Shown: in pieces, positions 35,258-44,600 of the stretch | How the letters are laid out: each line of letters starts with the position of its first letter | Numbering within the stretch: the first letter of the stretch is position 1 | Origin: Actinomycetota bacterium | Lineage (GTDB): Bacteria > Actinomycetota > Acidimicrobiia > Acidimicrobiales > RAAP-2 | DNA: 64,000 nt | Assembly (NCBI GenBank): GCA_021324355.1 | Contig: JAJPJD010000049.1 | Span: 124,001 to 188,000 of the forward strand | Direction of reading: 5' to 3' | The notes under the pieces: generated by a model | Seen by the model: the letters and a program-made list of their open reading frames with translations, nothing else | Databases searched by the model: none | Told to the model about the DNA's origin: nothing | Made by a program: the position numbers and the translations under genes

Positions 35258-36661
35258 ATGCAGCGGGCGACCATCGAGCGAGCGGTGCGCCTGGCAGGCC
35301 TCGAGCTGCCGGGAGATGCCGACTTCGAGGTCACCGGGGACGAGCCGGTCCTGCCGTCTCCCCACTACCTGGCGACCGGGGCAGCCTGTGCCCGGGTGCT
35401 CACCGGGCTCGCGGCCGCCGAGCTGTGGCGGACCCGGACCGGGGAGTCCCAGGCGATCTCGGTGGACGCCGCCCACGCCGCGGCCGCCCTGCGCTCCTAC
35501 ATGCACCTGCGGCTGCTCGACCGAGCACAGAGCCCGAGCGTCGAGCTGACCACCCGCCAGCGCGTCCTCACCGGCATCGTGCGAGCCCGGGACGGCCGCT
35601 ACGTCCAGCTCCACCAGTCGTTCAACGACGGACCGGCAATCCTGGAGGAGCTGGGCCTCCGGGAGGACCCGACCAGGGAGGAGGTCGAGGCCGCGGTGGC
35701 CCGGCGGGACGCGTTCGAGCTGGAGGCGGCGTTCATCGCCCGCCGGGTGTGCGGCGGAGTGGTCATGAGCAAAGAGGAGTGGGCCGCGCACCCTCAGGGG
35801 CAGGCCATCGGGACCTGGCCGGTGGTGCGGATCACCCGGATCGGCGACGCTCCGCCGGAGCCCCTGGTCGACGGCGACCGGCCGGCCTCCGGGGTGCGGG
35901 TGCTCGACCTGACCCGGGTCTTGGCCGGTCCGACCTGCGCCAAGACCCTGGCCGAGCATGGCGCCGACGTCCTGCACGTGACCGCGCCGCACCTCGATCG
36001 GCCGGGCCCGTTCGACATCGAGACCGGGATCGGCAAGCGGCAGACGAGCCTGGATCTCAACGTCCCCGAACAGGCTGACACGATGCGAGCCCTCATCGCC
36101 GAGGCGGACGTCTTCTCGCAGGGCTACCGGCTCGGCACGCTCGCCCGCCGAGGCCTGTCGCCCGAGGACCTGGCACGGCTGCGGCCGGGGATCGTGTACG
36201 TGTCAGAGAACTGCTACGGCCACGTCGGCCCGTGGTCCGAGCGTCCCGGATGGGAGCAGCTGGGACAGGCCGCGACCGGGATGTCCTACCGCGAGGGGCT
36301 GGCCTCGGAGGGTGGGGTTCCCCGGCTCGCCCCGGCGGCGGTGAACGACTACACGACCGGGTTCCTGGCTGCCTACGGCGCGATGATCGCCCTGGCTCGG
36401 CGGGCAAGCGAGGGAGGGTCCTGGCACGTGCAGGCCTCTTTGTCGCAGACCTGCATGTGGTACCAGCGCCTGGGTGACGACAATGCCATGGACCGGGCCG
36501 ACCCGGGCGACGTGCGACGGTTCGTGGCCCAGATGCCGACCGAGCATTTCGGGCGCATCGAGTACCTCCGCCCGGCGCTGTCCATGTCGGTCACCGAGCC
36601 GCACTGGGACCTGCCGCCAGCGCCCAGCGGAACCCATGAGCCGGCCTGGCTGGCGCGCTGA
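35258..36661 (+). CDS. Family III (CaiB/BaiF) CoA-transferase, rearranged domain order
   Basis: A 467-residue protein of the formyl-CoA transferase family, which moves CoA between organic acids. The normal N-terminal signature GVRVLDLTRVLAGPTCAKTL begins only near residue 212, followed by ETGIGKRQTSLDLN and PAAVNDYTTGFLAAYGAM, where the Asp is the likely catalytic residue. The first about 200 residues (AELWRTRTGESQAISVD, RDGRYVQLHQSF) resemble the usual C-terminal half. The protein therefore appears permuted relative to standard members. It is transcribed with the Fur-family gene just upstream. Confidence 0.82.
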   Translation: MQRATIERAVRLAGLELPGDADFEVTGDEPVLPSPHYLATGAACARVLTGLAAAELWRTRTGESQAISVDAAHAAAALRSYMHLRLLDRAQSPSVELTTRQRVLTGIVRARDGRYVQLHQSFNDGPAILEELGLREDPTREEVEAAVARRDAFELEAAFIARRVCGGVVMSKEEWAAHPQGQAIGTWPVVRITRIGDAPPEPLVDGDRPASGVRVLDLTRVLAGPTCAKTLAEHGADVLHVTAPHLDRPGPFDIETGIGKRQTSLDLNVPEQADTMRALIAEADVFSQGYRLGTLARRGLSPEDLARLRPGIVYVSENCYGHVGPWSERPGWEQLGQAATGMSYREGLASEGGVPRLAPAAVNDYTTGFLAAYGAMIALARRASEGGSWHVQASLSQTCMWYQRLGDDNAMDRADPGDVRRFVAQMPTEHFGRIEYLRPALSMSVTEPHWDLPPAPSGTHEPAWLAR

Positions 36662-36789
36662 GGCGTGACGGCGCGCCCGCCATCGGGCGTCGTGCCTGCT
36701 CGGGTGGTGCGACCCGAGCCGACCCTCAGTGGTGCCGCGGTGCCTGGCACCGGTTGCCACCGCCCGCTGGGGGGTCGGTGACCCGAGGA

Positions 36790-37119
36790 ATGCCCAGCTC
36801 GACCACCCTCAGACTGGTGCGGGAAGGGTTCGGTCTCGAGCTGCATCGCGGCCCGTTCGACGTCGTCGTCGACGGCGAGCGAGCGGCCACCATCGAGCCG
36901 CACGGCACGACGGAGGTGCCGATCGAACCGGGTCGTCACACCCTGAAGGTCCAAAGAGGCCGGTACTCGAGTAGAACCGTGACGTTCGAGGCGGCCGAGC
37001 AGACGACCACCGAGTTCCGCTGCTACGGCGCCAACCTCTGGCCGATCTACGTCGCGTCCCTCATCGTCCCGACGGTCGGGATCGCGCTGCACGAGCGGCC
37101 CTCGGTGGAGCGGCCCTGA
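36790..37119 (+). CDS. Small membrane-anchored protein with PEGA-like domain
   Basis: A 109-residue protein of unknown function. Residues 10-70 form a short beta domain (FDVVVDGERAATIEPHGTTE, VPIEPGRHTLKVQRGRYSS) resembling PEGA-type surface domains, and residues 80-100 a single hydrophobic helix (LWPIYVASLIVPTVGIAL) near the C-terminus. ATG 36790 is chosen; ATG-less extension to 36754 is possible. No operon partner: the CoA-transferase stop is 128 bp upstream. Confidence 0.55.
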   Translation: MPSSTTLRLVREGFGLELHRGPFDVVVDGERAATIEPHGTTEVPIEPGRHTLKVQRGRYSSRTVTFEAAEQTTTEFRCYGANLWPIYVASLIVPTVGIALHERPSVERP

Positions 37120-37159
37120 GCCGGCGGTGGCCCGGCGGCGCGCACCGGGTGGGGAGCGC

Positions 37160-37440
37160 TCAGACCACCAGCGTGTCGACCTCGTACCGGGCGATCTGGC
37201 GGTCGGCGGTGACGATCCGCAGCCCGAGTTCGAGGGCCTGGGCCACCAGGAGCCGGTCGAATGGGTCACGGTGAAGCGGCGGAAGGGCCGGCTCGAGGCG
37301 TGCTCGCACCCAGCGCGGCGAGACGCGCCGCCGGCACCCCTCGGCGGGCGATGACGACCTCCCTCCGGCGGCGACGTGGTCCAACAGGCGCGACAGATGG
37401 GTCTTGGCCTGGTGGACACCAACGGACTTCGCCGTGAACC
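37160..37440 (-). pseudogene. Decayed Phd-VapC toxin-antitoxin remnant
   Basis: On the minus strand the frame first reads SVGVHQAKTHLSRLLDHVAA, the N-terminal core of a Phd/YefM antitoxin. One missing G after GCCGCCGGAGG shifts the frame; restoring it gives EVVIARRGVPAARLAAL, the expected continuation. The current frame then runs straight into HRDPFDRLLVAQALELGL and VTADRQIARYEVD, the C-terminal third of a PIN-domain VapC toxin. So the antitoxin C-terminus and the toxin N-terminal two thirds are missing. No start codon with a ribosome-binding site is apparent. I read this as a dead module made by a deletion plus a frameshift. Confidence 0.7.
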
Positions 37441-37567
37441 GTCTATGGCCACGGTCCGTGGCGTCCTCGTGGTGCTGGGCGTCAGCGGCCCGGCGGACCG
37501 GCTTCGACCTTCGGCTGCGGTCCCTTGGACCATCAGGCGGCCGACGGTCGACCCGCTCTGCCGCCGG

Positions 37568-40500
37568 TCAGGCGACCTCGGCGGCCTCGAGATCGAACGC
37601 CCGCCACATCTGCGCGTAGCGACCACCGGCCGCCACCAGCTGGTCGTGCGTGCCCTCCTCCACCACCCGGCCGGCGTCCATGACCACGATTCGGTCAGCC
37701 CGCCGGGCGGTCTGGAGGCGGTGGGCGATGAGGATGGTGGTCCGGCCGCTCGCCACCACCCCCATGGCCCGGTTGACCCGAGCCTCAGTGGCCAAGTCGA
37801 GGTTCGAGGTGGCCTCGTCGAGGAGCAGGATGGCTGGGTTCACCAGCTGGGCCCGGGCCAGGCACAGCAGCTGGCGCTGGCCGATCGACAGCGACCGGCC
37901 CCGCTCGGCCACCTGCTTCAGGTAGCCGCCCACGGCGACGATGAACTCGTGCGCGCCGACCGCCCTGGCCGCCGCCTCCACCTCGGCGTCGGTGGCCTCG
38001 GGGCGGCCGTAGGCGATGTTGTCGCGGATGGTGCCGCGGAACAAGAACGGCTCCTGGGGGACGTAACCCAGCTGGCGGCGGTAGGCGCCGAGGTCCACGT
38101 CCCGCAGATCGTTGCCGTCGACCAGCACGGCCCCGTCGGTGGGGTCGTAGAAGCGGGCGATCAGTTTCATCACGGTCGACTTGCCGGCCCCGGTCTCGCC
38201 CACCAAGGCAACCGTCTCGCCCGGTTCGATGTCCAGGTCGACGCCGCGCAGCGCTTCGGTGACCGCGCCGGCGTAGCGGAACCGCACGGCTCGCAGGGCG
38301 ATCCGGCCGCGCAGGCGGCCGGGGTCGATGGCGTCCGGGCGGACCGGGGTCTCCACCGGGGTGTCGAGGACGCCGCGGATCTTGCGCAGCCCGGCGCTCG
38401 CCTGCTGGTAGGTGTCGAACACCTGGGACAGCTGCTGGACCGGGGCGAACAGCAGCGTCAGGTACAAAAGGAACGCAGTCAGGCTTCCGATCGACAGCGT
38501 GCCGGCGTGGATCTCCTGGTTGCCCACCCCGAGCACGATGAGGATCGCGATGTTCCCGAGGAAGATCGCCAGGGAGAAGTAGATCGAGCTGATCTTGAGC
38601 GAGCGCAGGCCGGCGTCGCGATAGCCGGCGGTGAGGCCGACGAAGGTGTTTCGGTTGTGGTCCTCACGGCGGAAGGCCTTGGTGACCCGGACCCCCGAGA
38701 TGTTCTCCTGAAGGTCGGCGTTGACCGCGGCGATGCGGTCTCGCTGGAGGTCGTAGGCGCGGGTCGACTGGATCCGGTACCAGACCGTGGCCACCGCCAG
38801 CGGAGGGATCACCGTCAAGACGTAGAGCAGGAGGTGGACGTTGCGGGTCGCCAAGATGGCGACGACCCCGATGAACTGCACCAGGTAGACGAGGGCGTTC
38901 AGCAGACCGGACTGGAGGAGCTGGGCCAGGGTGTCCACGTCGGAGCTCATCCTGGTCAGGATCCGCCCTGTCATCTCGTGGTCGTAGAAGCTCATCCCCA
39001 GCCGCTGCAGGTGGGCAAAGATCCGCACCCGCATCGAGTAGAGCATTCGCTCGGCTGTCCTTCCGGTCCACAGCGTCTCGGCCCACATGTCGGCCCAGTC
39101 GGCCATGGTGATCACGAAGAACAACGCCGACAGCACGAACAGCGCCCGCTCGGCATGATGGACGATGACGCTGTTGACCGAGCTGCCGGTGAACGACGGC
39201 CCGACCAGGCCGGCCGCCGCGTCGAGGACCACCAGCACCACCCCGACCGCCAGCTGGGGCAGGAAGGGTCTGAGGAAGCGACCGAACCGGAAGGGCTGGT
39301 CGAGCTGGCGGTTCGCCTCGGCCAGCGAGGGATCGGGCTGGTCGACCACCGGCGGCAGTGCCTCGATGGCCGCCAGCAGCTCGGGGGTCGGGGGCGCCGA
39401 CAGCCCGGCCCGCATCCCGCCACCGCCGCCACCACCGCCGCCCATGCCGCGGCCCATGCCCATGCCGGTCGGACCGCCGAGCGCGCCGAGGGTATCGGGG
39501 GAGGGGAGCCCGGAGAGGCCATCGGCGTGCTCGGCGCGCCATGCCGACGCGGTGACCGAGCCGCCTTCGGCCTCGGCATGGCGGCTCAGCTCGACCCCGT
39601 CACCCTCGGCGTCCTCGCCCGGCCCCGAGAGCAGCTCGCTGTAGAGGGTGCAGCGGGCCATGAGCTCCTCGTGGGTCCCCGAGTCGATGACCCGGCCGTC
39701 TTCGAGGACGACGATGCGGTCGGCCAGGTGGAGCGTGGAACGGCGGTGGGCGATGAGGATGGTGGTCCGGCCGACCATGAGCCGGCGGAGCGTGGCATGG
39801 ATCTCCTCTTCGACCTTGGCGTCGATCGAGGAGGTGGCGTCGTCGAGCAACAGGATCCGGGGGTCGGTGAGCAGCGCACGCGCCAGGGTGATCCGTTGGC
39901 GCTGGCCACCCGACAGCAGCAGACCCCGCTCCCCGACGACGGTGTCGTAGCCGTCGGGGAGCGTCTCGATGAAGCGGTGTGCTTCGGCGGCCCGGGCAGC
40001 CGCCTCGATCTCGGCGTCGGTGGCCTCGGGGCGGCCGTAGGCGATGTTGGCCCGGACGGTGTCGGAGAACAAGAACGCGTCCTCGAACACCACCCCGATC
40101 TGGCGGCGCAGGGAGTCGAAGGTGACGTCCCGCACGTCGATCCCGTCGATCTGGACACTCCCGCTCTGGGGGTCGTAGAAGCGGGGCAGCAGCTGGGCGA
40201 CGGTCGATTTGCCCGACCCCGACGCACCGACCAGCGCGACCGTCTCGCCCGGCTCCACCTCGAGGTCGAAGCCGTCCAGCACCGGTTCGGACCGCAGGTA
40301 CCCGAAGCGGACGTTCTTGAAGCTGACCCGCCCCTGGACCTGCCCGAGCTCGACGGCGTCGGGCCGTTCGACGACCTCGGGCAGCGAGTCGAGCAGCTCG
40401 AGGACCCGCTCTGCCCCTGCCCTGGCTTGCTGGGCGGTGACCAGGACCCCGGCCATCTGGCGAGCCGGGGCGGTGAGCTGGGTGAGGTAGGCGAAGAAGG

Positions 40501-41425
40501 CCACCAGCGTGCCCACGCTCACCTCGCCGTGGAAGACCAGCCAGCCGCCGAGGAGCAAGACCGCGACCTGCCCCAGGGCGGGCACCGTCTGGAGGGTCGA
40601 GGTCCGCCGCGACCGAAGGCGCCAGTTGCGCATCCGTGATCCGTAGAGGCGGTCGAGGGCCTGGGTGAGCCGGGAAAGCTCGCGTTCTTCTTGACCGAAG
40701 CCCTTCACCACCCGAACCCCGCTGACCGCGTCGTCGACCACGCCGACCATCTCGGCCATCCGCGCCTGCATCTCCCAGCTGGAGGGGTACACGACCCGAC
40801 GCATCCGGTAGGCGAGGAAGAACATGAGCGGGGCCACTGGCGCGACCACGGCGGTCAGCCGGAGCGAGAGGTGCAGCATGATCGCCAGGGCGAGCAGGAA
40901 CTGCAGGAGGTTGGACAGGACCTGCGGGGCCTGGGACAGCAGCATCCGGATGAGGTTGAGGTCCGAGTTGGTCCGAGACACCAGTTGGCCGGTCTGGAGC
41001 TTGTCGTGCCCGGCCAGGTCCAGGCCCTGGAGGTGCTCGAAGACGATGTTGCGCAGGTCGTAGTTGGTGTCCCAGCTCACCCGTCCGGCGGAGAACCGGC
41101 GGAGGCCCCCGAAGGCGAAGCGCGCCGCGTACACGACACCCAGCGCGACCAGCAGCGGATCGATGCTGTCGCGGTGGTGGAGGATCGCGCTGTCGATCAC
41201 CACCTTCTGGAGGAGTGGCGCGACCGACTCCATGATCGCCGACAGCACCGAAGCGAGCAGCGCGAACGCGATCAGCCGTCGGTGCGCCCACCACAGTGGC
41301 GCGAGGCGGCGGAGCCACCCACCGGCGTCCGGCCCCCGGATGAGCTCCTTGTGGACCTCGACCTCGCGTCGCCGGCGGGCCCGGTCCGTCCGCTCGGACG
41401 CGCCACGGTCAAGGCTCGCTCGCAT
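37568..41425 (-). CDS. Fused heterodimeric-type ABC exporter (TMD-NBD-TMD-NBD)
   Basis: A 1285-residue inner-membrane exporter in which two half-transporters are joined by a disordered linker (about residues 600-710, with a run of nine glycines at 662-670). NBD1 has Walker A GASGSGKST (400-408), signature LSGGQ (504-508) and Walker B LLLDD with Asp529 where the catalytic Glu normally sits. NBD2 has Walker A GETGAGKST (1076-1084), variant signature LSIGQ (1179-1183) and intact Glu1204. One degenerate site is typical of heterodimeric exporters; mycobacterial Rv0194 has a comparable fused form. It is divergent from the Pls-type synthetase over 179 bp and could export its product or lipids. Confidence 0.93.
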   Translation of the reverse strand: MRASLDRGASERTDRARRRREVEVHKELIRGPDAGGWLRRLAPLWWAHRRLIAFALLASVLSAIMESVAPLLQKVVIDSAILHHRDSIDPLLVALGVVYAARFAFGGLRRFSAGRVSWDTNYDLRNIVFEHLQGLDLAGHDKLQTGQLVSRTNSDLNLIRMLLSQAPQVLSNLLQFLLALAIMLHLSLRLTAVVAPVAPLMFFLAYRMRRVVYPSSWEMQARMAEMVGVVDDAVSGVRVVKGFGQEERELSRLTQALDRLYGSRMRNWRLRSRRTSTLQTVPALGQVAVLLLGGWLVFHGEVSVGTLVAFFAYLTQLTAPARQMAGVLVTAQQARAGAERVLELLDSLPEVVERPDAVELGQVQGRVSFKNVRFGYLRSEPVLDGFDLEVEPGETVALVGASGSGKSTVAQLLPRFYDPQSGSVQIDGIDVRDVTFDSLRRQIGVVFEDAFLFSDTVRANIAYGRPEATDAEIEAAARAAEAHRFIETLPDGYDTVVGERGLLLSGGQRQRITLARALLTDPRILLLDDATSSIDAKVEEEIHATLRRLMVGRTTILIAHRRSTLHLADRIVVLEDGRVIDSGTHEELMARCTLYSELLSGPGEDAEGDGVELSRHAEAEGGSVTASAWRAEHADGLSGLPSPDTLGALGGPTGMGMGRGMGGGGGGGGGMRAGLSAPPTPELLAAIEALPPVVDQPDPSLAEANRQLDQPFRFGRFLRPFLPQLAVGVVLVVLDAAAGLVGPSFTGSSVNSVIVHHAERALFVLSALFFVITMADWADMWAETLWTGRTAERMLYSMRVRIFAHLQRLGMSFYDHEMTGRILTRMSSDVDTLAQLLQSGLLNALVYLVQFIGVVAILATRNVHLLLYVLTVIPPLAVATVWYRIQSTRAYDLQRDRIAAVNADLQENISGVRVTKAFRREDHNRNTFVGLTAGYRDAGLRSLKISSIYFSLAIFLGNIAILIVLGVGNQEIHAGTLSIGSLTAFLLYLTLLFAPVQQLSQVFDTYQQASAGLRKIRGVLDTPVETPVRPDAIDPGRLRGRIALRAVRFRYAGAVTEALRGVDLDIEPGETVALVGETGAGKSTVMKLIARFYDPTDGAVLVDGNDLRDVDLGAYRRQLGYVPQEPFLFRGTIRDNIAYGRPEATDAEVEAAARAVGAHEFIVAVGGYLKQVAERGRSLSIGQRQLLCLARAQLVNPAILLLDEATSNLDLATEARVNRAMGVVASGRTTILIAHRLQTARRADRIVVMDAGRVVEEGTHDQLVAAGGRYAQMWRAFDLEAAEVA

Positions 41426-41532
41426 CTCGGCCGTGAACTGTAGCCGATCAAACTATTCGAGTGCCTAATCAGTTCGGACCGACCGGGGGTCCTGGCCGGA
41501 ACGGGCCACCCGGGCAGGCATGTTGCAGCGGC

Positions 41533-41587
41533 GTCATGTAGCTGTCATCGAACTGTCTCTAGAATCTCAGGGAATTCTCAGGTTCAG
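41533..41587 (+). promoter_or_regulatory. Five 11-bp direct repeats and promoter of the peptide synthetase
   Basis: Units in exact 11-bp register begin GTCAT (41533), GTCAT (41544), GTCTC (41555), CTCAG (41566) and CTCAG (41577). The first two resemble the PhoB half-site CTGTCAT. A good -10, TAGAAT (41560-41565), lies within the array while no -35 is present 17 bp upstream, so the promoter probably needs an activator of the OmpR/PhoB family. The predicted start near 41572 leaves a 33-nt leader with GGGGAGG before the ATG. Confidence 0.55.
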
Positions 41588-41604
41588 TTCGAGCGGGGAG
41601 GCCG

Positions 41605-44600
41605 ATGACTGCACGACCAGGGACGTTGAGTCCACCGCGACTCGGGGCCGAGCGGCCACACTCCCAGGTGCTGCCCCATGGTACCGAGGCGGTGTCCGGA
41701 CCCGTCGACCGCCGGTCGGTCCTCGACGGGCCGCCGGCCCCGGCGCCACGAACGCTGGTCGAGGTGTTCGACGCGACGCGCCGTGCCTGGCCGACCAACG
41801 TCGCGCTCGAGGACCACACCCGGTGCCTCACCTACGACGAAGCCTGGGAGCGCGCCGGCGCGCTGGCCGAGGAACTGGCCGCCCTGGGCATCGGGGTGGG
41901 GGACCGGGTCGGGATCCATGTCCAAAGCGGAACGGTCGAGCTCTACCTGGCGGTCCTGGGCGTGCTGCGCAGCGGGGCCGCGTACGTGCCGGTCGAGGCC
42001 GAGGACCCCGACCGGCGGGCCGCCACGGTCTTCGCCGAGGCCGACGTGGCAGCGGTGGTGGGCCCCCACGGGGTGCGAGTGCGCCATCGCGGCCGGGGGC
42101 GCCAGGGCCCGCCCGGGATCGACGACGACTGCTGGGTGATCTTCACCTCGGGCTCCACCGGCACCCCCAAGGGGGTGGCGGTCCGGCACCGCTCGGCGGC
42201 GGCGTTCGTCGACGCCGAGGCGCACTTCCTGCGGGTGCTCCCGACCGACCGGGTCCTGGGCGGACTGTCGGTGGCCTTCGACGCCAGCTGCGAGGAGATG
42301 TGGCTCGCCTGGCGCAACGGCGCCGCCCTGGTCGCCTGCCCGCGCTCGGTGGTCCGAGCCGGCGGCGACCTCGGCGCGTGGCTGGCGGCACAGCGCGTGT
42401 CGGTGCTCTCGACCGTGCCCAGCCTCGCGGCACTGCTGGACCCCGAGGCCCTGAGCGGCGTGCGGCTCGTGGTGCTCGGCGGGGAGGCGTGCCCGGAGCA
42501 GTTGGGATGGCGCTTGGCCGATGGCGGGCGGGAGGTCTGGAACACCTACGGCCCCACCGAGTCCACGGTCGTCTCAGCGGCCGCTCGGGTCACACCGGGC
42601 GAGCCGATCCTCATCGGCCAGCCGCTCGCCGGTGAGCGGCTGGCGGTGGTCGACGACGCCGGCCGGCCGGTGGAAGCTGGCGAGCCCGGCGAGCTGGTGA
42701 TCGCCGGGGTCGGGCTCGGCCGCTACCTCGACCGGCGCCTCGACGCGGCCCGCTACGCGCCGCTCCCGTCGCTCGGGTGGGGGCGGGCCTATCGGACCGG
42801 CGATCGGGCCCGCCTGGTCTCAGGAGGCATCGCGTTCCTGGGGCGGGCGGACGACCAGGTCAAGCTGTCGGGGCGGCGGATCGAGCTGGGTGAGGTCGAC
42901 CGGCACCTCGCTGCTGCCCCCGGCGTCCGTTCCGCCGCGGCTGCCGTGCGGACGACGCCGGCGGGGAACTCGATGCTGGTCGGCTACGTCACCGGCGCCC
43001 CCGACCCCGACGAGGTCCGCCGCTTCGTGGCCGAGCGGCTGCCCGCCGGCGTGGTTCCGGCAATCGTGGTGCTCGATCAGCTCCCGACCACGACCGCGGG
43101 CAAGGTGGACCGAGAGGCGTTGCCCTGGCCGCCCCCGGGGGCCGAGGCCGGTTCCCGCCCGGCAGGGCGCGGCACCAGGGCCTGGCTGGCGGAGCGGTGG
43201 GCCGAGCAGCTCGGAGAGGTCCCCATCGACGACCAGTCCGACTTCTTCGAGCTCGGCGGGACCTCGATGGCGGCCGCCAAGCTGGTGTCGGCCCTGCGGG
43301 CCCGCTTCCCTGCCCTCGCGGTGGCCGACCTCTACCAGCACCGTCGCTTGGGGGACCTGGCCGATCACCTGGAGCGGCTGTCGCAGGTCAGCGCGACCGC
43401 CACCGACTCGCTCGCCCACGGCCGCCGCTTCGCGGCCGGCCAGCTGGCCGGGGTGGCGGCCCTGTTCGTCCTCGACGCGCTGGGCTGGGTGCTGGCCGTG
43501 CTCGCCTTCGATCAGCTGCTCGGGGTCGGGCTGCGGGTGGGGTGGGTCCCGCTGGTCTTGGCCTGGGCCCTGCTCGAGACCGCGCCAGGCAACGCGCTCG
43601 TGGTCGTCGGCTGCCGCCGCCTCCTGCTCCGTGACCTCTCGCCCGGCCGGTACCCGCGGGACGGCTGGCTGGCCTGGCGGATCTGGTTCGTCGAGCGGCT
43701 GGCCGACCGCCACCACCTGGAGGAGCTCGAAGGCACCCCGATGGCGGCTCGCTACGCCCGGTTGCTCGGCGTCCCGGTCGGGCGAGGTGCTTGCCTGGGC
43801 ACCCTGCCGTCGCCGGCTTGCCTGGTGACCATCGGTGCCGGGGCCACCCTCGAGGCCGACGTCGACCTGTACGGCTGGGTGGTCGAGGGCAGCGAACTCG
43901 TGGTGGGCACCATCGAGATCGGGCCAGGGGCCCGGGTGGGCACGAGGGCCGCCCTCATGCCCGGGGCCCGGGTCGGAGCCGACGCGGAGATCGAGCCGGG
44001 GAGCGTGGTCAGCGCGACGGTGCCGGCCGGCGAGCGCTGGTCGGGCGTGCCCGCTCGACCCGACGGCCGGAGCCGCCAGGGCTGGCCACCGGCCCGGGAG
44101 CCGGCGCCTCCCAGCCGCTGGTGGAGCCTCGCCTACCTGGGAGCCATGGCCCTCATCGCCCTGGTGCCGTTGGTCTCGGCAGTCCCCGGGCTGGTGCTCC
44201 TCGACCGGCTGGGCGGCTTCCAGTCCTGGCCGCAGGCGGTGCGGCTGGCACTCGAATGGTCACCGGTGCTGGCGGCAGTGTTCCTCGCCGCCTACGCCCT
44301 CGTGGTCGGCCTGGGATGCCGGTGGGTGGCGCACCTCATCCAGCCCGGCTGGCACCCGGCCACCAGCTGGACGTCCTGGGCCCTGTGGGTCCACGGTTCG
44401 CTGCTCGAGGCCACCCACGTCGTGCTGTTCCCCCTCTACTCGACGGTCTACACCCGGTGGTGGCTCCGGCTGCTCGGGGTCCGGGTCGGGCGGCGCAGCG
44501 AAGTCTGCACTGCGGTCGGGGTGAGCCGGTTGGTCGAGATCGGCGAGACCAGCTTCCTCACCGACGACGTGGTCTTCGCCTGCTCACGGGCCGGCTGGGG

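Noticed and set aside
37376-40639. 1087-codon plus-strand frame opposite the ABC exporter
   Set aside because: The product is rich in His, Asp, Gln and Val without any domain; it mirrors the exporter codons on the other strand.
41440-41495. Possible second operator (AACT ... AGTT) in the exporter/synthetase intergenic region
   Set aside because: The two arms align only with a one-base gap and no matching copy was found, so symmetry is not above chance.
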